Assembly: GCF_002975275.1 (NCBI RefSeq)
Contig: NZ_PCOQ01000005.1
Location: 1-64,000, forward strand
From: Achromobacter sp. MYb9
Lineage (GTDB): Bacteria; Pseudomonadota; Gammaproteobacteria; Burkholderiales; Burkholderiaceae_B
DNA length: 64,000 nt
Direction: 5' to 3'
The position numbers were made by a program, and so were the translations under genes. The notes beneath the pieces are model-generated. The model saw only the letters and a program-made list of their open reading frames with translations, was not told where the DNA came from and did no database searches. Below are positions 37,010 through 46,021 of the stretch, piece by piece (the first letter of the stretch is position 1; each line of letters starts with the position of its first letter).

Positions 37010-37927
37010 TCAACTGTCCCACGGCGCTTGCTGCCAGCGATCAAACAAAAAGTCGCTGAACGCCGTTAGCCGACGAGGCACGGGCTCTCGCCGCGCCCTC
37101 ACAATGCTGATCTTCGAGGGCGTGGCTTCCCATTCCGGCAACACGCGCACCAGCCGGCCGTCGCGCAGTTCCTCGTGGATGTCCCAGGTCTCGCGCAGCG
37201 AGATACCCAACCCAGCCAGGCACCACGCATGCAGCACGTCACCGCTGTCGCTGCACAGCGTGCCGCTGACTGCAACAGGCTTCTCCCGGCGGCCTTTACG
37301 CAGCGGCCAGGTGCTTTGCAGCATGCCCGGATACGCGAACACCAGACAGTTGTGCCGCTCCAGTTCTTCCGGTTGCGCGGGTTGTTCGTGCGCTTTTAGG
37401 TAGGCCGGAGAGGCAGCCAGGATGCGCCGGTTGTCGGCCACGCGCCGCGCCACCAGCCGCGAATCCGCCAACTCGCCCATGCGGATCGCCAGGTCGAGGT
37501 CGCCGCTATACAGATCCTGCACCTGATCGGACAGGCGCAGGTCGAAGCCGACGCGGGGATGCAGGCGGCAGAAATCGTGGATCGCCGGGGCGACGAACTT
37601 GCGCCCGAACGGCGTGGGCGCGGTCAGGCGGATGGTGCCGCTCAGTTCCTGGCTTGCCCCGGTCGCCAGTTCCTGCACTTCTTCCAACACCGACAGGGCA
37701 ACCCGTGCGCGCTCGGCGATGGCGCGGCCTTCGCCGGTGATTCGCAAGTTACGGGTGTTGCGCTCGAACAGCGTGGTGCCCAACGCCTGTTCCAGCCGGG
37801 CGATCTGCTTGCTGACCGTCTTAGGCGCGAGGTGCAGGTCGCGTGCGGCGGCGGAAAAGCTCTGGCGCTCCACCACGTGCACGAACACCACCAGGTCATC
37901 TAGGTTGCGCAGGGCCATTTGGGTCAT
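37010..37927 (-). CDS. LysR-family regulator, divergent from PfpI remnant and MFS gene
   Basis: This 305-residue regulator has a CrgA/DsdC-like N-terminal winged helix (DDLVVFVHVVERQSFSAAARDL, then APKTVSKQIARLEQ) and a ligand domain with PFGRKFVAPAIHDF and VARRVADNRRILAASPAYL, the plan of the large LysR subgroup that controls exporters and reductases. It is divergent from the gene pair at 38073-39407, and a decayed paralogue lies beyond that exporter gene. A second ATG three codons in is a possible start. Confidence 0.88.
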   Translation of the reverse strand: MTQMALRNLDDLVVFVHVVERQSFSAAARDLHLAPKTVSKQIARLEQALGTTLFERNTRNLRITGEGRAIAERARVALSVLEEVQELATGASQELSGTIRLTAPTPFGRKFVAPAIHDFCRLHPRVGFDLRLSDQVQDLYSGDLDLAIRMGELADSRLVARRVADNRRILAASPAYLKAHEQPAQPEELERHNCLVFAYPGMLQSTWPLRKGRREKPVAVSGTLCSDSGDVLHAWCLAGLGISLRETWDIHEELRDGRLVRVLPEWEATPSKISIVRARREPVPRRLTAFSDFLFDRWQQAPWDS

Positions 37928-37947
37928 TCCGGGGAAAGTGTTTGTCT

Positions 37948-37986
37948 ATTTTGGTCATTTAAAGGATATACCGGATTCACCAAAAT
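37948..37986. promoter_or_regulatory. inverted repeat in the divergent promoter
   Basis: ATTTTGGT (37948-37955) and ACCAAAAT (37979-37986) face each other over 23 bases, 20-60 bases before the LysR start and upstream of the PfpI remnant. A LysR-type operator is likely. Confidence 0.45.
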
Positions 37987-38072
37987 GAGGTTTCTTACTT
38001 CGCATGCCGCAACGCGCGCGCCTCCGCCGGAGGCGCTCGGCGGTGTGCTTGACTCGCTTGCAGGAGCCTCCG

Positions 38073-38210
38073 ATGACCCATCGCATCCTTTTCGTCCTGA
38101 CCCGCCACGATCGCAAGGGACCGGCCGGCGCCGCCGACGCCGCGCTCAGTGGTTCCTATCTGTCCGAGGTCACGCATCCGCATCGGGTGTTGGCCGAAAA
38201 GCGAGTCTGA
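38073..38210 (+). pseudogene. truncated DJ-1/PfpI-family gene, N-terminal fragment
   Basis: The frame has a proper start (GGAG before ATG 38073) and the first 45 residues MTHRILFVLTRHDRKG...SGSYLSEVTHPHRVL look like the beginning of a DJ-1/PfpI protein, which normally runs to about 225 residues with a catalytic Cys near 100. Here it ends at TGA 38210, three bases before the MFS gene. The fragment lacks the active site and is probably a leftover of a gene once between the LysR and MFS genes. Confidence 0.65.
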
Positions 38211-38213
38211 ACC

Positions 38214-39407
38214 ATGAGTCCACGTATGCCGTTCGTCATCTACGTCTTCGCGCTTTGCGCGTTCGCCCTGGGCTTTACCGAGTTCGTCACCATCGGCCTG
38301 GTGTCTACTATTTCCGCTGATCTGCATGCCAGCGTTAGCCAGGTCGGCACGGCGGTTACGGCCTATGCGCTGGGTGCGGTGATTGGTGCGCCGGGCCTGA
38401 CTGCGCTGGCGACCCGCTGGCCGCGCAAACGGCTGCTGCTGGTGGCGATGGGGCTGTTCACGCTGGGCAATGCGGTGGTCAGCTTGTCGGATGCACTGAC
38501 GCCCATGCTAATTGCCCGCTTTGCTTCGGGCCTGGGGCATGGGGTGTTTCTCGCCGTGGCATCCAGCGTGGCAACCCAACTGGCGGGGCGGCATCGTGCC
38601 GGTGCAGCGGTGGCGGTGGTGTTCGGCGGCCTGACGCTGGCCCTGGCGCTGGGGGTGCCACTTGGCACCTACCTGGGCAGCGTGTTGAGCTGGCAGGTGA
38701 TCTTCATGGCAGTAGCCGCGAGCGGCCTGATTGGCTTTCTGGGTCTGCTGGCCCTGATGCCGACGGATCGGAACGACGCCTCAGCGCAGGCCAACGCGAT
38801 GGATGGCCTGATAGCGATGTTCAATCCGCGCCTGCTGGCCGGGGCCGGCATCACCGTGTTGGCGTATGCGGGGTCGTTCGCGCTCTACACCTACATTTCG
38901 CCGATTCTGCGGCAGGTGACGAACGTCAGCGAGAGCACGGCCAGCCTGCTGATGCTGGGCTACGGCGTGATGGCCGCCATCGGCAACATCTGGGGTGGAC
39001 GCCTGACCGACCGCAAGGGCGCGGACTTCGCCGTGATGACCGTGCTGGTCGGCCTGGCTGTCGTGCTGTTGGCGATCTGGGCATCGGCGCCATCGCTGCC
39101 ATTGATGGTGTTGTGGACGGGCCTGTTGGGTGCGCTGACCTATGCGGCGGTGCCTGCCTTGCAGGCGCGGGTGATCGGGCTGTCGCACATCCACGCGCCG
39201 CAGGCACCGGCAGTGGCGGCTGGGCTGAATATCGCCGGCTTCAATGGCGGCATCGCGCTGGGGGCGCTGCTGGGGGGTGTCAGCCTGGAAGCGATGGGGC
39301 TGACCAGTACAGCCTGGGTCGGTGCGGTGGCCGTGGGGTTGGGGATTGTCTGGATGCTCTGGCAGATGCGAGAGAACCGTGCTCAACGCACCGAAGTGCC
39401 TGGATGA
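38214..39407 (+). CDS. MFS exporter, drug/arabinose-efflux type
   Basis: The 397-residue protein has 12 predicted helices and the MFS loop signature between helices 2 and 3 (APGLTALATRWPRKRLLLVAM). The FTEFVTIGLVSTISADL first helix and SVATQLAGRHRAGAAVAVVFGGLTLALALGVPLGTYLG helix are typical of the AraJ/YdhP-type exporters of the DHA1 group, which use proton exchange. It begins three bases after the PfpI remnant and is divergent from the LysR gene, which probably controls it. Substrate unknown. Confidence 0.88.
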   Translation: MSPRMPFVIYVFALCAFALGFTEFVTIGLVSTISADLHASVSQVGTAVTAYALGAVIGAPGLTALATRWPRKRLLLVAMGLFTLGNAVVSLSDALTPMLIARFASGLGHGVFLAVASSVATQLAGRHRAGAAVAVVFGGLTLALALGVPLGTYLGSVLSWQVIFMAVAASGLIGFLGLLALMPTDRNDASAQANAMDGLIAMFNPRLLAGAGITVLAYAGSFALYTYISPILRQVTNVSESTASLLMLGYGVMAAIGNIWGGRLTDRKGADFAVMTVLVGLAVVLLAIWASAPSLPLMVLWTGLLGALTYAAVPALQARVIGLSHIHAPQAPAVAAGLNIAGFNGGIALGALLGGVSLEAMGLTSTAWVGAVAVGLGIVWMLWQMRENRAQRTEVPG

Positions 39408-40160
39408 GGGTATAGCGATGGAGTTTCGTCAACCACGAAAGCGCCGATCCGGGGCGGCACAGGGTCGCGCTGGACGTGCACTGCCTGGATGGGCGTCGCA
39501 GGTTCCGCCCATTCGGGCATGACGCGCACCAGGGCACCGCTGCGCAGTTCCTCGGCGGCATGCCAGGTCTCGCGTAGCGAGAGCCCCATGCCGGCAACGC
39601 TCCAGGCACGCAGGGCATCGCCGTTGTCGCTGCGCAGGTCGCCCATGATTTCCACCATCTCGGTTTTGCCGCCGCGGACGCTGTGCTTGTCGCAAGCCTG
39701 AATAGGCAAACAGCAGGCATGGGGGCCGATGCAACTTGCGGGGATGCGAACGAGCGCCCATGTCTCGCGGATAGGCCGGCGCCGCTACAAGAATGCGTCG
39801 ACTGTCGGCTAGCTTGCGGCTGACCAGCCGGGAGTCGGCGAGCTGGCCGACGCGCACGGCCAGGTCAATATCGCCGCCGTACAGATCGACCACATGGTCG
39901 CTCAACTGCAAATCGAAGCCCGACTGGGGATGGCGCTCGCGAAAGGCAGTGATGACCGGTGCCAGATAACGGACTCCCAGCGGCACCGGCGCCGTCATGC
40001 GCAGCATGCCCGTCAGCGTCTGTGCACCTTGCCGGGCCACGTCGGCGGCCTCGTCCAGCAAGGCCAACGCCGGGCGGGCACGCTCAGCGACGGCGCGGCC
40101 TTCGTCAGTGATGCGCAGGTGCCGCGTGTTGCGCTCGACGCGGGGAGTTCGGACGGCTGC
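39383..40160 (-). pseudogene. frameshifted, N-terminally truncated LysR regulator
   Basis: The frame 39429-40067 encodes LLDEAADVARQGAQTLTGMLRMTAP up to AAPAYPRD near 39770 and then loses LysR sense; the sense resumes in another frame (39383-39709: GDALRAWSVAGMGLSLRETWHAAEEL). Upstream, ERNTRHLRITDEGRAVAERARPAL is recognisable but the winged helix before it is gone near 40145. It resembles the intact LysR gene at 37010-37927 on the other side of the MFS gene and is not functional. Confidence 0.75.
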
Positions 40161-40202
40161 GCTGGTCGTCGGTAGAGTGATTTGACCCTTGTCCGATTTT
40201 CT

Positions 40203-42920
40203 TCAGTCGGCCGTTAGTCTGAGTTCCCATGCTTTGGCCCCCTGAGTGCGTGCCAGCGTCAACGCCTGCTGCAAAATCTCTGATTTCGATGCGCGTCCAG
40301 ACGACTTATTCGATAGCGTCCGGGACTTGATCCTCATGAGCTCGGGGGCGTTCCAAAGCTGCCCTCTGGCGGCGCCACCTGTCAGGTAGGCATTGATGAG
40401 TTTGGCTGCTTCTCGGGTACGCCCCTGTTCGACCATCGCGTTTGCAAAGTCAGATAAAAAAACGGAATAAGTTGGGTCGAATCCGTGCGTTTGAAGCGTC
40501 TCGATTGCTGATTGAAGATCCAGGAAAGAGACAGCATTGGGTTCTTGGAACACTTGCGCCCAAAGCGAAAAGGCCGATCCATAGAGTCCCCAAAACTCCA
40601 GGCCGTGATTTCCTGCCACTTGATTGAGCTGCTGCGATACGCGCGCGACTTCTTCGACGTCTCCTGAAAGTGCCGCCACAGTACAGCTTCCCTCCGCAAG
40701 GGCACAGCATAAGGTGCAGGCGTGATCCAGCGCCATAGCCTCATCAATCGCTACTCGGGCGGCCCGTCGAGCTTTAGTCGCGTTCCCCATTAACCACAGA
40801 ATGCGAGAAAGAAAGGCCCAGCCAGCCACACGCTGGTCCAATCCGAATCTGAAATGGGATCCATGACGTTCGTCGCGCGCATAACTGTCGAGCATGGATT
40901 CAATTTCAATCAAAGCTTCAGTGTGATTGCCCAAAAAATGATGAGATGTCCCGATCAGGCGACGTGCTGTCAGAAGTGCAGCTTGGTCGCGATGCCTCAG
41001 GGCTAAATCCGCCATGCTTTTCCCGTGCCGGAGGGCTTGTGCGTAGCGTCCGCTACGGAGATGAAAGAGCCATAGGCCATATTCAGCTTGGAGCTGTGTT
41101 TCCTTATCATCCAGTCTCAGGGCGAGATCGCCGGCCCTTGTCCAAGCCTGCCCGTTGGCCGGAATCGGTCCACGTGACCAGGTTAACGAAGTGGCCAGTG
41201 CAGCCTGAATCATCATCTCCTGCTGCTCCTCAATGGCAGGAGCTTTTGTTTCTTCCAGTACGTCCGTAATCCTCTCGCGACACTCGTCATGGAGTGATAG
41301 TTGTATCCAGAACGGGGCTGAGTTGGCCAGGATGCGCAGCCCTAGGGTGCGGTGCTGATTATCTAAGAATGCCCAGGCAAGAGCAGACCTGATGTCATCG
41401 ATGTGGTGTTCGTATTGTCTCCTCCATTGTGTCGTGGGCAGAGACATCCAATCCCGTTGGGCTTGAGAAACTAATTCTTCAACAAAGCGTGCATGCTTCT
41501 CAGCCATGGCCGGCGCGCGGTCTGCAAGCTGCTCCAAGGCGTACGCCCGTAGCATGGTCAGATAGCGATAGCGAGTCGGCTGGGTTCCGGCCTGCAGCGT
41601 GATCAGCGATTTTTCGACGAGGCCGTAAAGAACATCGACCAGTCTGGAAGAGCCTTCCGGCTGGGCGCCTACGATCCGTTCTGCGGTGGTAATAGTGAAA
41701 TCGCCAGGGAAAATGGCCAGTTCCTGGAACACCGTTTGCTCTACGGAGTTAAGTAACTGGTAACTCCACTTCAAGGCATCACCCAGAGTCCGGTGGCGAC
41801 CCGGGGTCTGGCGTTTCTGAGCGGCAAGCAATCCGGATGAAAGGGCTAAATCGTCGGTGACCGCTGCGAGACCGAGCGATGGCACGCGAGCTGCGGCGAT
41901 TTCCAATGCCAGTGGAACCCCATCGAGCGCCCTGCATAACGTCGTGACCTGCTCTACGTTCTTTTCCGTAAGCTCGAAATGATAGTCTGCGGAAGTTACA
42001 CGGCGTACAAACAGTTCAACAGCACTGTAGTTTTGTGCGTTTGCTGCGTTGATGGTGTGCGGGGGGACGGTGAGAGGACTGAGCCGGTAGACCTGCTCAC
42101 CGTCCAACCCCAATGGGGTCTGGCTGGTGAGTAGCACGGTCAGTCGAGAATCGGATTCCAGAAGCCGCTCGAGGGCTGCTGCACAGGCTGACGTAACGTG
42201 TTCACAGTTATCAACGACCAGTAATGCTCTTCTCGGGTGAGAGGCTAACTGTGTACCTGTTCCAGCAAGTCCCACCAACGCGCTCGAAATGGCTGGTGAT
42301 ACTGATGCAGCGCTGTCCAGTTGCGACAAGTCGGCGAAGTAAACCCCATCGGGAAAACAAGGGCTGGATTCTGATGCGGCCTCTATCGCCAAACGGGTCT
42401 TACCTATGCCGGCAGGGCCGGTGAGCGTACATAGGGTTTGGGTAGCCAACAGTCGGTTTAATTCAAGCAGTTCCTCAGCACGACCGATCAAAGGGGACCG
42501 CGGGCGCGGCAGACCGACCCGTGCATGATGTGCTCCTATGGACGACGTTACCGCCCGATGAGACTGCACTGAACCTGTAAATCGATAACCCCGGCCAAAT
42601 TCCGTTGCAATAAGATCCCGATCGTCCCCAAGTATTTTTCGCAATGACGAGATCTGCGCCTGCAAACTGTTTTCTTCGACGACTTCTTTCGACCATATTC
42701 GGGAAAGAAGCGCATCTTTGGACACCACCTGGCCCGCTGTACCTACAAGTTGGACTAGCACCTCAAGCGCACGCTCACCCAACTCTAGTCGTAAACCATC
42801 TCTCAACAAGAGTCGCAGACGCGGGAACAGTTGGTAGCGGCCGAAAGCAACCATATCGTCGTCGCGCGAATCAGGGCTCTTCGACGGCCTTTCATGGCGA
42901 GTCTTTGTACCGGTAGGCAT
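40203..42920 (-). CDS. winged-helix regulator with STAND-type ATPase and helical repeats
   Basis: Start taken at MPTGTKTRHERPSKS (42920), giving 905 residues; frames open further up to 42983 but would overlap the palindromic operator, and ATG 42854 is an alternative. Residues 25-115 form an OmpR/CadC-type winged helix (GRYQLFPRLRLLLRDG to EFGRGYRFTG). A NACHT/NB-ARC-like ATPase follows: Walker A GPAGIGKT (167-174), Walker B ALLVVDNCEHV, and GxP motif PLALEIAAARV. The rest is TPR-like helical repeats that probably bind an effector. It is divergent from an MFS exporter gene and is its likely regulator. Confidence 0.83.
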   Translation of the reverse strand: MPTGTKTRHERPSKSPDSRDDDMVAFGRYQLFPRLRLLLRDGLRLELGERALEVLVQLVGTAGQVVSKDALLSRIWSKEVVEENSLQAQISSLRKILGDDRDLIATEFGRGYRFTGSVQSHRAVTSSIGAHHARVGLPRPRSPLIGRAEELLELNRLLATQTLCTLTGPAGIGKTRLAIEAASESSPCFPDGVYFADLSQLDSAASVSPAISSALVGLAGTGTQLASHPRRALLVVDNCEHVTSACAAALERLLESDSRLTVLLTSQTPLGLDGEQVYRLSPLTVPPHTINAANAQNYSAVELFVRRVTSADYHFELTEKNVEQVTTLCRALDGVPLALEIAAARVPSLGLAAVTDDLALSSGLLAAQKRQTPGRHRTLGDALKWSYQLLNSVEQTVFQELAIFPGDFTITTAERIVGAQPEGSSRLVDVLYGLVEKSLITLQAGTQPTRYRYLTMLRAYALEQLADRAPAMAEKHARFVEELVSQAQRDWMSLPTTQWRRQYEHHIDDIRSALAWAFLDNQHRTLGLRILANSAPFWIQLSLHDECRERITDVLEETKAPAIEEQQEMMIQAALATSLTWSRGPIPANGQAWTRAGDLALRLDDKETQLQAEYGLWLFHLRSGRYAQALRHGKSMADLALRHRDQAALLTARRLIGTSHHFLGNHTEALIEIESMLDSYARDERHGSHFRFGLDQRVAGWAFLSRILWLMGNATKARRAARVAIDEAMALDHACTLCCALAEGSCTVAALSGDVEEVARVSQQLNQVAGNHGLEFWGLYGSAFSLWAQVFQEPNAVSFLDLQSAIETLQTHGFDPTYSVFLSDFANAMVEQGRTREAAKLINAYLTGGAARGQLWNAPELMRIKSRTLSNKSSGRASKSEILQQALTLARTQGAKAWELRLTAD

Positions 42921-42954
42921 TTTCGTCACATGGCAGATCGCGAGAGTCGATCTG

Positions 42955-42974
42955 AATTTCAGACGTCTGAAATT
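42955..42974. promoter_or_regulatory. 20-bp perfect palindrome between regulator and MFS genes
   Basis: AATTTCAGAC followed directly by GTCTGAAATT is a perfect 20-base palindrome in the short divergent region, 35 bases from the regulator start at 42920 and 70 bases before the MFS start. It is the obvious operator for the winged-helix regulator or another dimeric repressor. Confidence 0.65.
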
Positions 42975-43043
42975 GTAGACCAAAGACTTCGCCCGTGCGC
43001 TACGTCACGATGGCTGTCCCTGTACTTCCTTGTGAGACTGTCC

Positions 43044-44282
43044 ATGTCCCAGACAACGGCAGATAGCGAATCTCGGGCGGGCTCTGCCGACCTTGAAGAG
43101 CCTGCATTGGCACCTCGGCTTGACACTTCCCTGCTGATGATGATGGCGGTAGCCTGCGGCGTCTTCGTCGCAAATGTTTACTACAACCAGCCAATTCTGG
43201 AGCTGTTACATCAGGCATTCCCGCAAGCGACTAGCCTGGTTAATTTGGCCCCAACGGCTACGCAACTGGGGTTCGCCTGCGGTCTGTTTTTTCTGATCCC
43301 GCTGGGCGACCGGATTGATCGGAGAAAATTGATTCTTGGGCAAGCGGCAGCTTTAATCGTGGCATTGGTATGCCTAGCTGCTGCCCCGAATGCCTGGATG
43401 CTTGTGATCGCTTCAGCCGTTGTAGGTATTTCAGCGTCAGTTGCCCAGCAAATCGTACCGTTCGCAGCAGAACTCGCCGCCCCTAGTCGCCGTGGCCAAG
43501 TCGTCGGCATAGTGATGAGCGGCGTGCTTTGCGGTCTTCTGCTGGGTAGGGCTGTCGGCGGGTTTACTGGCGATCATTGGGGCTGGCGTGCCACGTTTTG
43601 GCTAGGGGCCTTGATGACCGCTATTGCCTGGTTAATGTTGCTAGTCAAGCTTCCACACAGCAAGCCCCAGACAAACCACAGCTACTTTGGCCTTATGAAG
43701 TCACTCATCGTGCTGTGGCGGGAAGAACCGCTTTTACGCCGCGCGACGTGTATTCAGGCGGCGCTGTTCGGTTCCTTTATCGGTCTATGGACAATTCTGG
43801 CATTGCATCTGCATGAGGCATTCGGCTTGGGCGCTGATGTGGCGGGCCTCATGGGGGTTGTTGGTGCGGTCGGCATTTTGATTGCCCCACTCGCTGGCCG
43901 CGTAGCCGATCATCGTGGACCCCGTGTCGTTATCGGGGTTGGTTGCCTAATTATGCTGCTGTCATACCCAGTTCTTGGCCTCTGGGGCAGCCTTGTTGGC
44001 CTGATTGTCGGCATCATCCTGTTGGACCTTGGTGAACAGTTAGCTCTCATCTCCAACCAACATGTGGTTTACGCACTTCGACCAGAGGCTAGAAGTCGGC
44101 TCAACACACTGTTCATGAGCGGCATGTTCTTAGGTGGCGCAGCAGGTTCATGGGGGGCAAGCGTTAGTTGGCGCCTGGGTGGATGGCATACCGCGTGCCT
44201 ATTCGGCGGCTTATTGGTGTTGCTCGCGTTTGTTCTTCACTTCACAGGGAGACTGGCGGCTTATGCAAATGCCAAGAGTTGA
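43044..44282 (+). CDS. MFS exporter, drug-efflux type
   Basis: Start taken at MSQTTADSESRAGSADLEEP (43044); upstream codons belong to the regulator side. The 412-residue protein has 12 predicted helices and the loop 2-3 motif GDRIDRRKLIL, with the VANVYYNQPILELL first helix and IVPFAAELAAPSRRGQVVGIVMSGVLCGLLLGR segment seen in sugar/drug exporters such as the YjiO/YnfM group. Divergent from the STAND-ATPase regulator. Substrate unknown. Confidence 0.88.
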   Translation: MSQTTADSESRAGSADLEEPALAPRLDTSLLMMMAVACGVFVANVYYNQPILELLHQAFPQATSLVNLAPTATQLGFACGLFFLIPLGDRIDRRKLILGQAAALIVALVCLAAAPNAWMLVIASAVVGISASVAQQIVPFAAELAAPSRRGQVVGIVMSGVLCGLLLGRAVGGFTGDHWGWRATFWLGALMTAIAWLMLLVKLPHSKPQTNHSYFGLMKSLIVLWREEPLLRRATCIQAALFGSFIGLWTILALHLHEAFGLGADVAGLMGVVGAVGILIAPLAGRVADHRGPRVVIGVGCLIMLLSYPVLGLWGSLVGLIVGIILLDLGEQLALISNQHVVYALRPEARSRLNTLFMSGMFLGGAAGSWGASVSWRLGGWHTACLFGGLLVLLAFVLHFTGRLAAYANAKS

Positions 44283-44518
44283 AACGTTGGCAGCGGTGAC
44301 AAGGCTTGTGTGGAAAAAAGCGCCGTTAACGCTCGGCGGCTTGATGCCGTACAGAGCGATAGATGGTGACCTGGGAGCCTCCTCGTCCCTGCGGGGTTAA
44401 CGTCACATCCACTGGTTGGCTTACTGCCGATATGCGCCGATCGCTGTCCTTGCTTATTGGCCCAGGCGAGAACTAGCAGAATCAAGTAGGCGCATGACTC
44501 CGCAAAATTCGCGGCGGT

Positions 44519-44896
44519 TCATTGCTCCCCACCTTCAATCAACATCGACCTTAATCGCTGACGTTGTCTCTCCAGCGCCGCTATCTGTTTCTCCAATATC
44601 GCCAGCCGCTTGCGCTTCGCATCCGTGATATCCGCGCATGCCTTCGCCCCTTCGATCAGCAACATGCAATCCGGAAAGCTGCGAATTTCTTCCAAGCTGA
44701 AGCCGGTGGCGATCAAACGCTGGATCTGTTTAACCTGCGTGACGGCCACCGCCTCGAATGCGCGGTATCCATTCTGGGCACGCGTCGACGCAAGTAAACC
44801 GTGCTGATCGTAGTGACGAATCGCGCGTACGCTGACGCCGGTTGCTTGCGCCAAGGCACCGATCTTCAGCAGGGTGGTGGACTCGGTCTGGTTCAT
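44519..44896 (-). CDS. MerR-family regulator
   Basis: The 125-residue protein starts at MNQTEST (44896), leaving the divergent promoter free; the frame extends to 44932 across the -35 element and is less likely. The winged helix reads LLKIGALAQATGVSVRAIRHYDQHGLL, with the ARNG...YR wing equivalent, and a coiled-coil dimer helix of about 40 residues ends the protein. The effector domain has one cysteine near DCMLL and no metal-binding set, so an organic effector is more likely than a metal. It is divergent from an alpha/beta hydrolase gene. The region 44283-44518 downstream shows no gene. Confidence 0.85.
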   Translation of the reverse strand: MNQTESTTLLKIGALAQATGVSVRAIRHYDQHGLLASTRAQNGYRAFEAVAVTQVKQIQRLIATGFSLEEIRSFPDCMLLIEGAKACADITDAKRKRLAILEKQIAALERQRQRLRSMLIEGGEQ

Positions 44897-44919
44897 GAGC
44901 CGAACCTTATCACCGGCGC

Positions 44920-44951
44920 TTGACTGTGACACTAATGTCAGGCTTTAGCCT
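44920..44951 (+). promoter_or_regulatory. MerR-type spaced promoter with internal operator
   Basis: A -35 TTGACT (44920-44925) is followed about 19-20 bases later by a weak -10 (TAGCCT, 44946-44951), with the dyad TGACA-CTAA-TGTCA (44927-44940) in the spacer. An over-long spacer carrying a dyad is the hallmark of MerR-activated promoters; it drives the hydrolase gene. Confidence 0.6.
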
Positions 44952-44980
44952 GGGCTCTTTCCCTTTGAAGGAGCTTCAAC

Positions 44981-45889
44981 ATGTTGTCTTTCAATCTCTT
45001 TACCCAATGGCGCAAGGGTTTTGCCGCAGTGGTCTTGATGGCTGCATCCGCGCTGGCGCAGGCCGGCGTGGAACCGTACACCGTGACGGCGCCTGATGGG
45101 GTGCGCATCGCGGTACAAGAGGCCGGCGACCCGAACGGCCAGCCCATCATTTTCATTCATGGACTGCTGGGCAGCCATCTCAGTTGGGACAAGCAGGTCA
45201 ACAGCCGGGAGTTGCAGCGCTATCGGCTGATTACGTTCGATATGCGCGGGCATGGCTTGTCCGGTCAGCCTGAGCGTGCCGATGCCTACCGTGATGGGCG
45301 ACGTTGGGCGGATGACCTGGCAGCGGTGATCGCCGGCTCGGGAGCCCGCCAGCCTGTCCTGGTGGGGTGGTCGCTGGGCGCCGCCGTGACCACGAATTAC
45401 TTGGCTGCCTATGGTGACGGGCAAATCGCCGGGGCGGTATACGTTGGAGGCGTTATCGAGCTGACACCGGAGCAAATCGTGTCGCATCCAGAGGTGTACC
45501 GAGGAATGGCATCGCCGGATCTCAAGACGCATCTCGATGCCGAGCGTGAATTTGTGGCGCTGTGCTTTGCCAACCCGCCTGACGCACTGACGTTCCAGCG
45601 TTTGCTGGCGAATGCGGCCATGGCCTCACAGAACATGCAGAACGCCGTGCATGGCATGTCGTTGGATGCGCCCAAGGGCTTGGGAGCCATGCACAAGCCG
45701 CTGTTGCTGATCTATGGCGCGGGTGACGCCTTGGTTCAAGCCCAACCGTCCTTCAACCGCGCCAAGGCTCTGAACGCCGGCGCCATCGGCAGGTTCTACC
45801 CAAAGGCGGGGCACTCGCCCTTTCTGGAGGAGACGCAGCGCTTCAATCGCGATCTGTCCGCCTTTGTGGATGCGGCGACACCGCGTTAG
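44981..45889 (+). CDS. exported alpha/beta-fold hydrolase, MerR-controlled
   Basis: This 302-residue protein has a signal peptide (GFAAVVLMAASALAQA) and an alpha/beta hydrolase domain: oxyanion HGLLGS near residue 55, nucleophile elbow GWSLG with Ser131, an acid residue in GAGDALV and His in KAGHSPF near 275. It resembles non-haem haloperoxidase-type esterases. It would act in the periplasm on an ester or similar substrate. AAGGAG precedes the ATG. It is divergent from the MerR gene, whose promoter arrangement makes the two a regulated pair. Confidence 0.87.
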   Translation: MLSFNLFTQWRKGFAAVVLMAASALAQAGVEPYTVTAPDGVRIAVQEAGDPNGQPIIFIHGLLGSHLSWDKQVNSRELQRYRLITFDMRGHGLSGQPERADAYRDGRRWADDLAAVIAGSGARQPVLVGWSLGAAVTTNYLAAYGDGQIAGAVYVGGVIELTPEQIVSHPEVYRGMASPDLKTHLDAEREFVALCFANPPDALTFQRLLANAAMASQNMQNAVHGMSLDAPKGLGAMHKPLLLIYGAGDALVQAQPSFNRAKALNAGAIGRFYPKAGHSPFLEETQRFNRDLSAFVDAATPR

Positions 45890-46021
45890 CCCTTCATCGG
45901 CGGACTAGAAAAATCAACGCTGGCATGTTTTATAGCAGTCGATATAAAATCCCCTGACATTGCACGGCGTCTGCAACGCAAGTGCCTCCGTCAACCAGCT
46001 TGCTCCAGGGGTGGTCACCGT

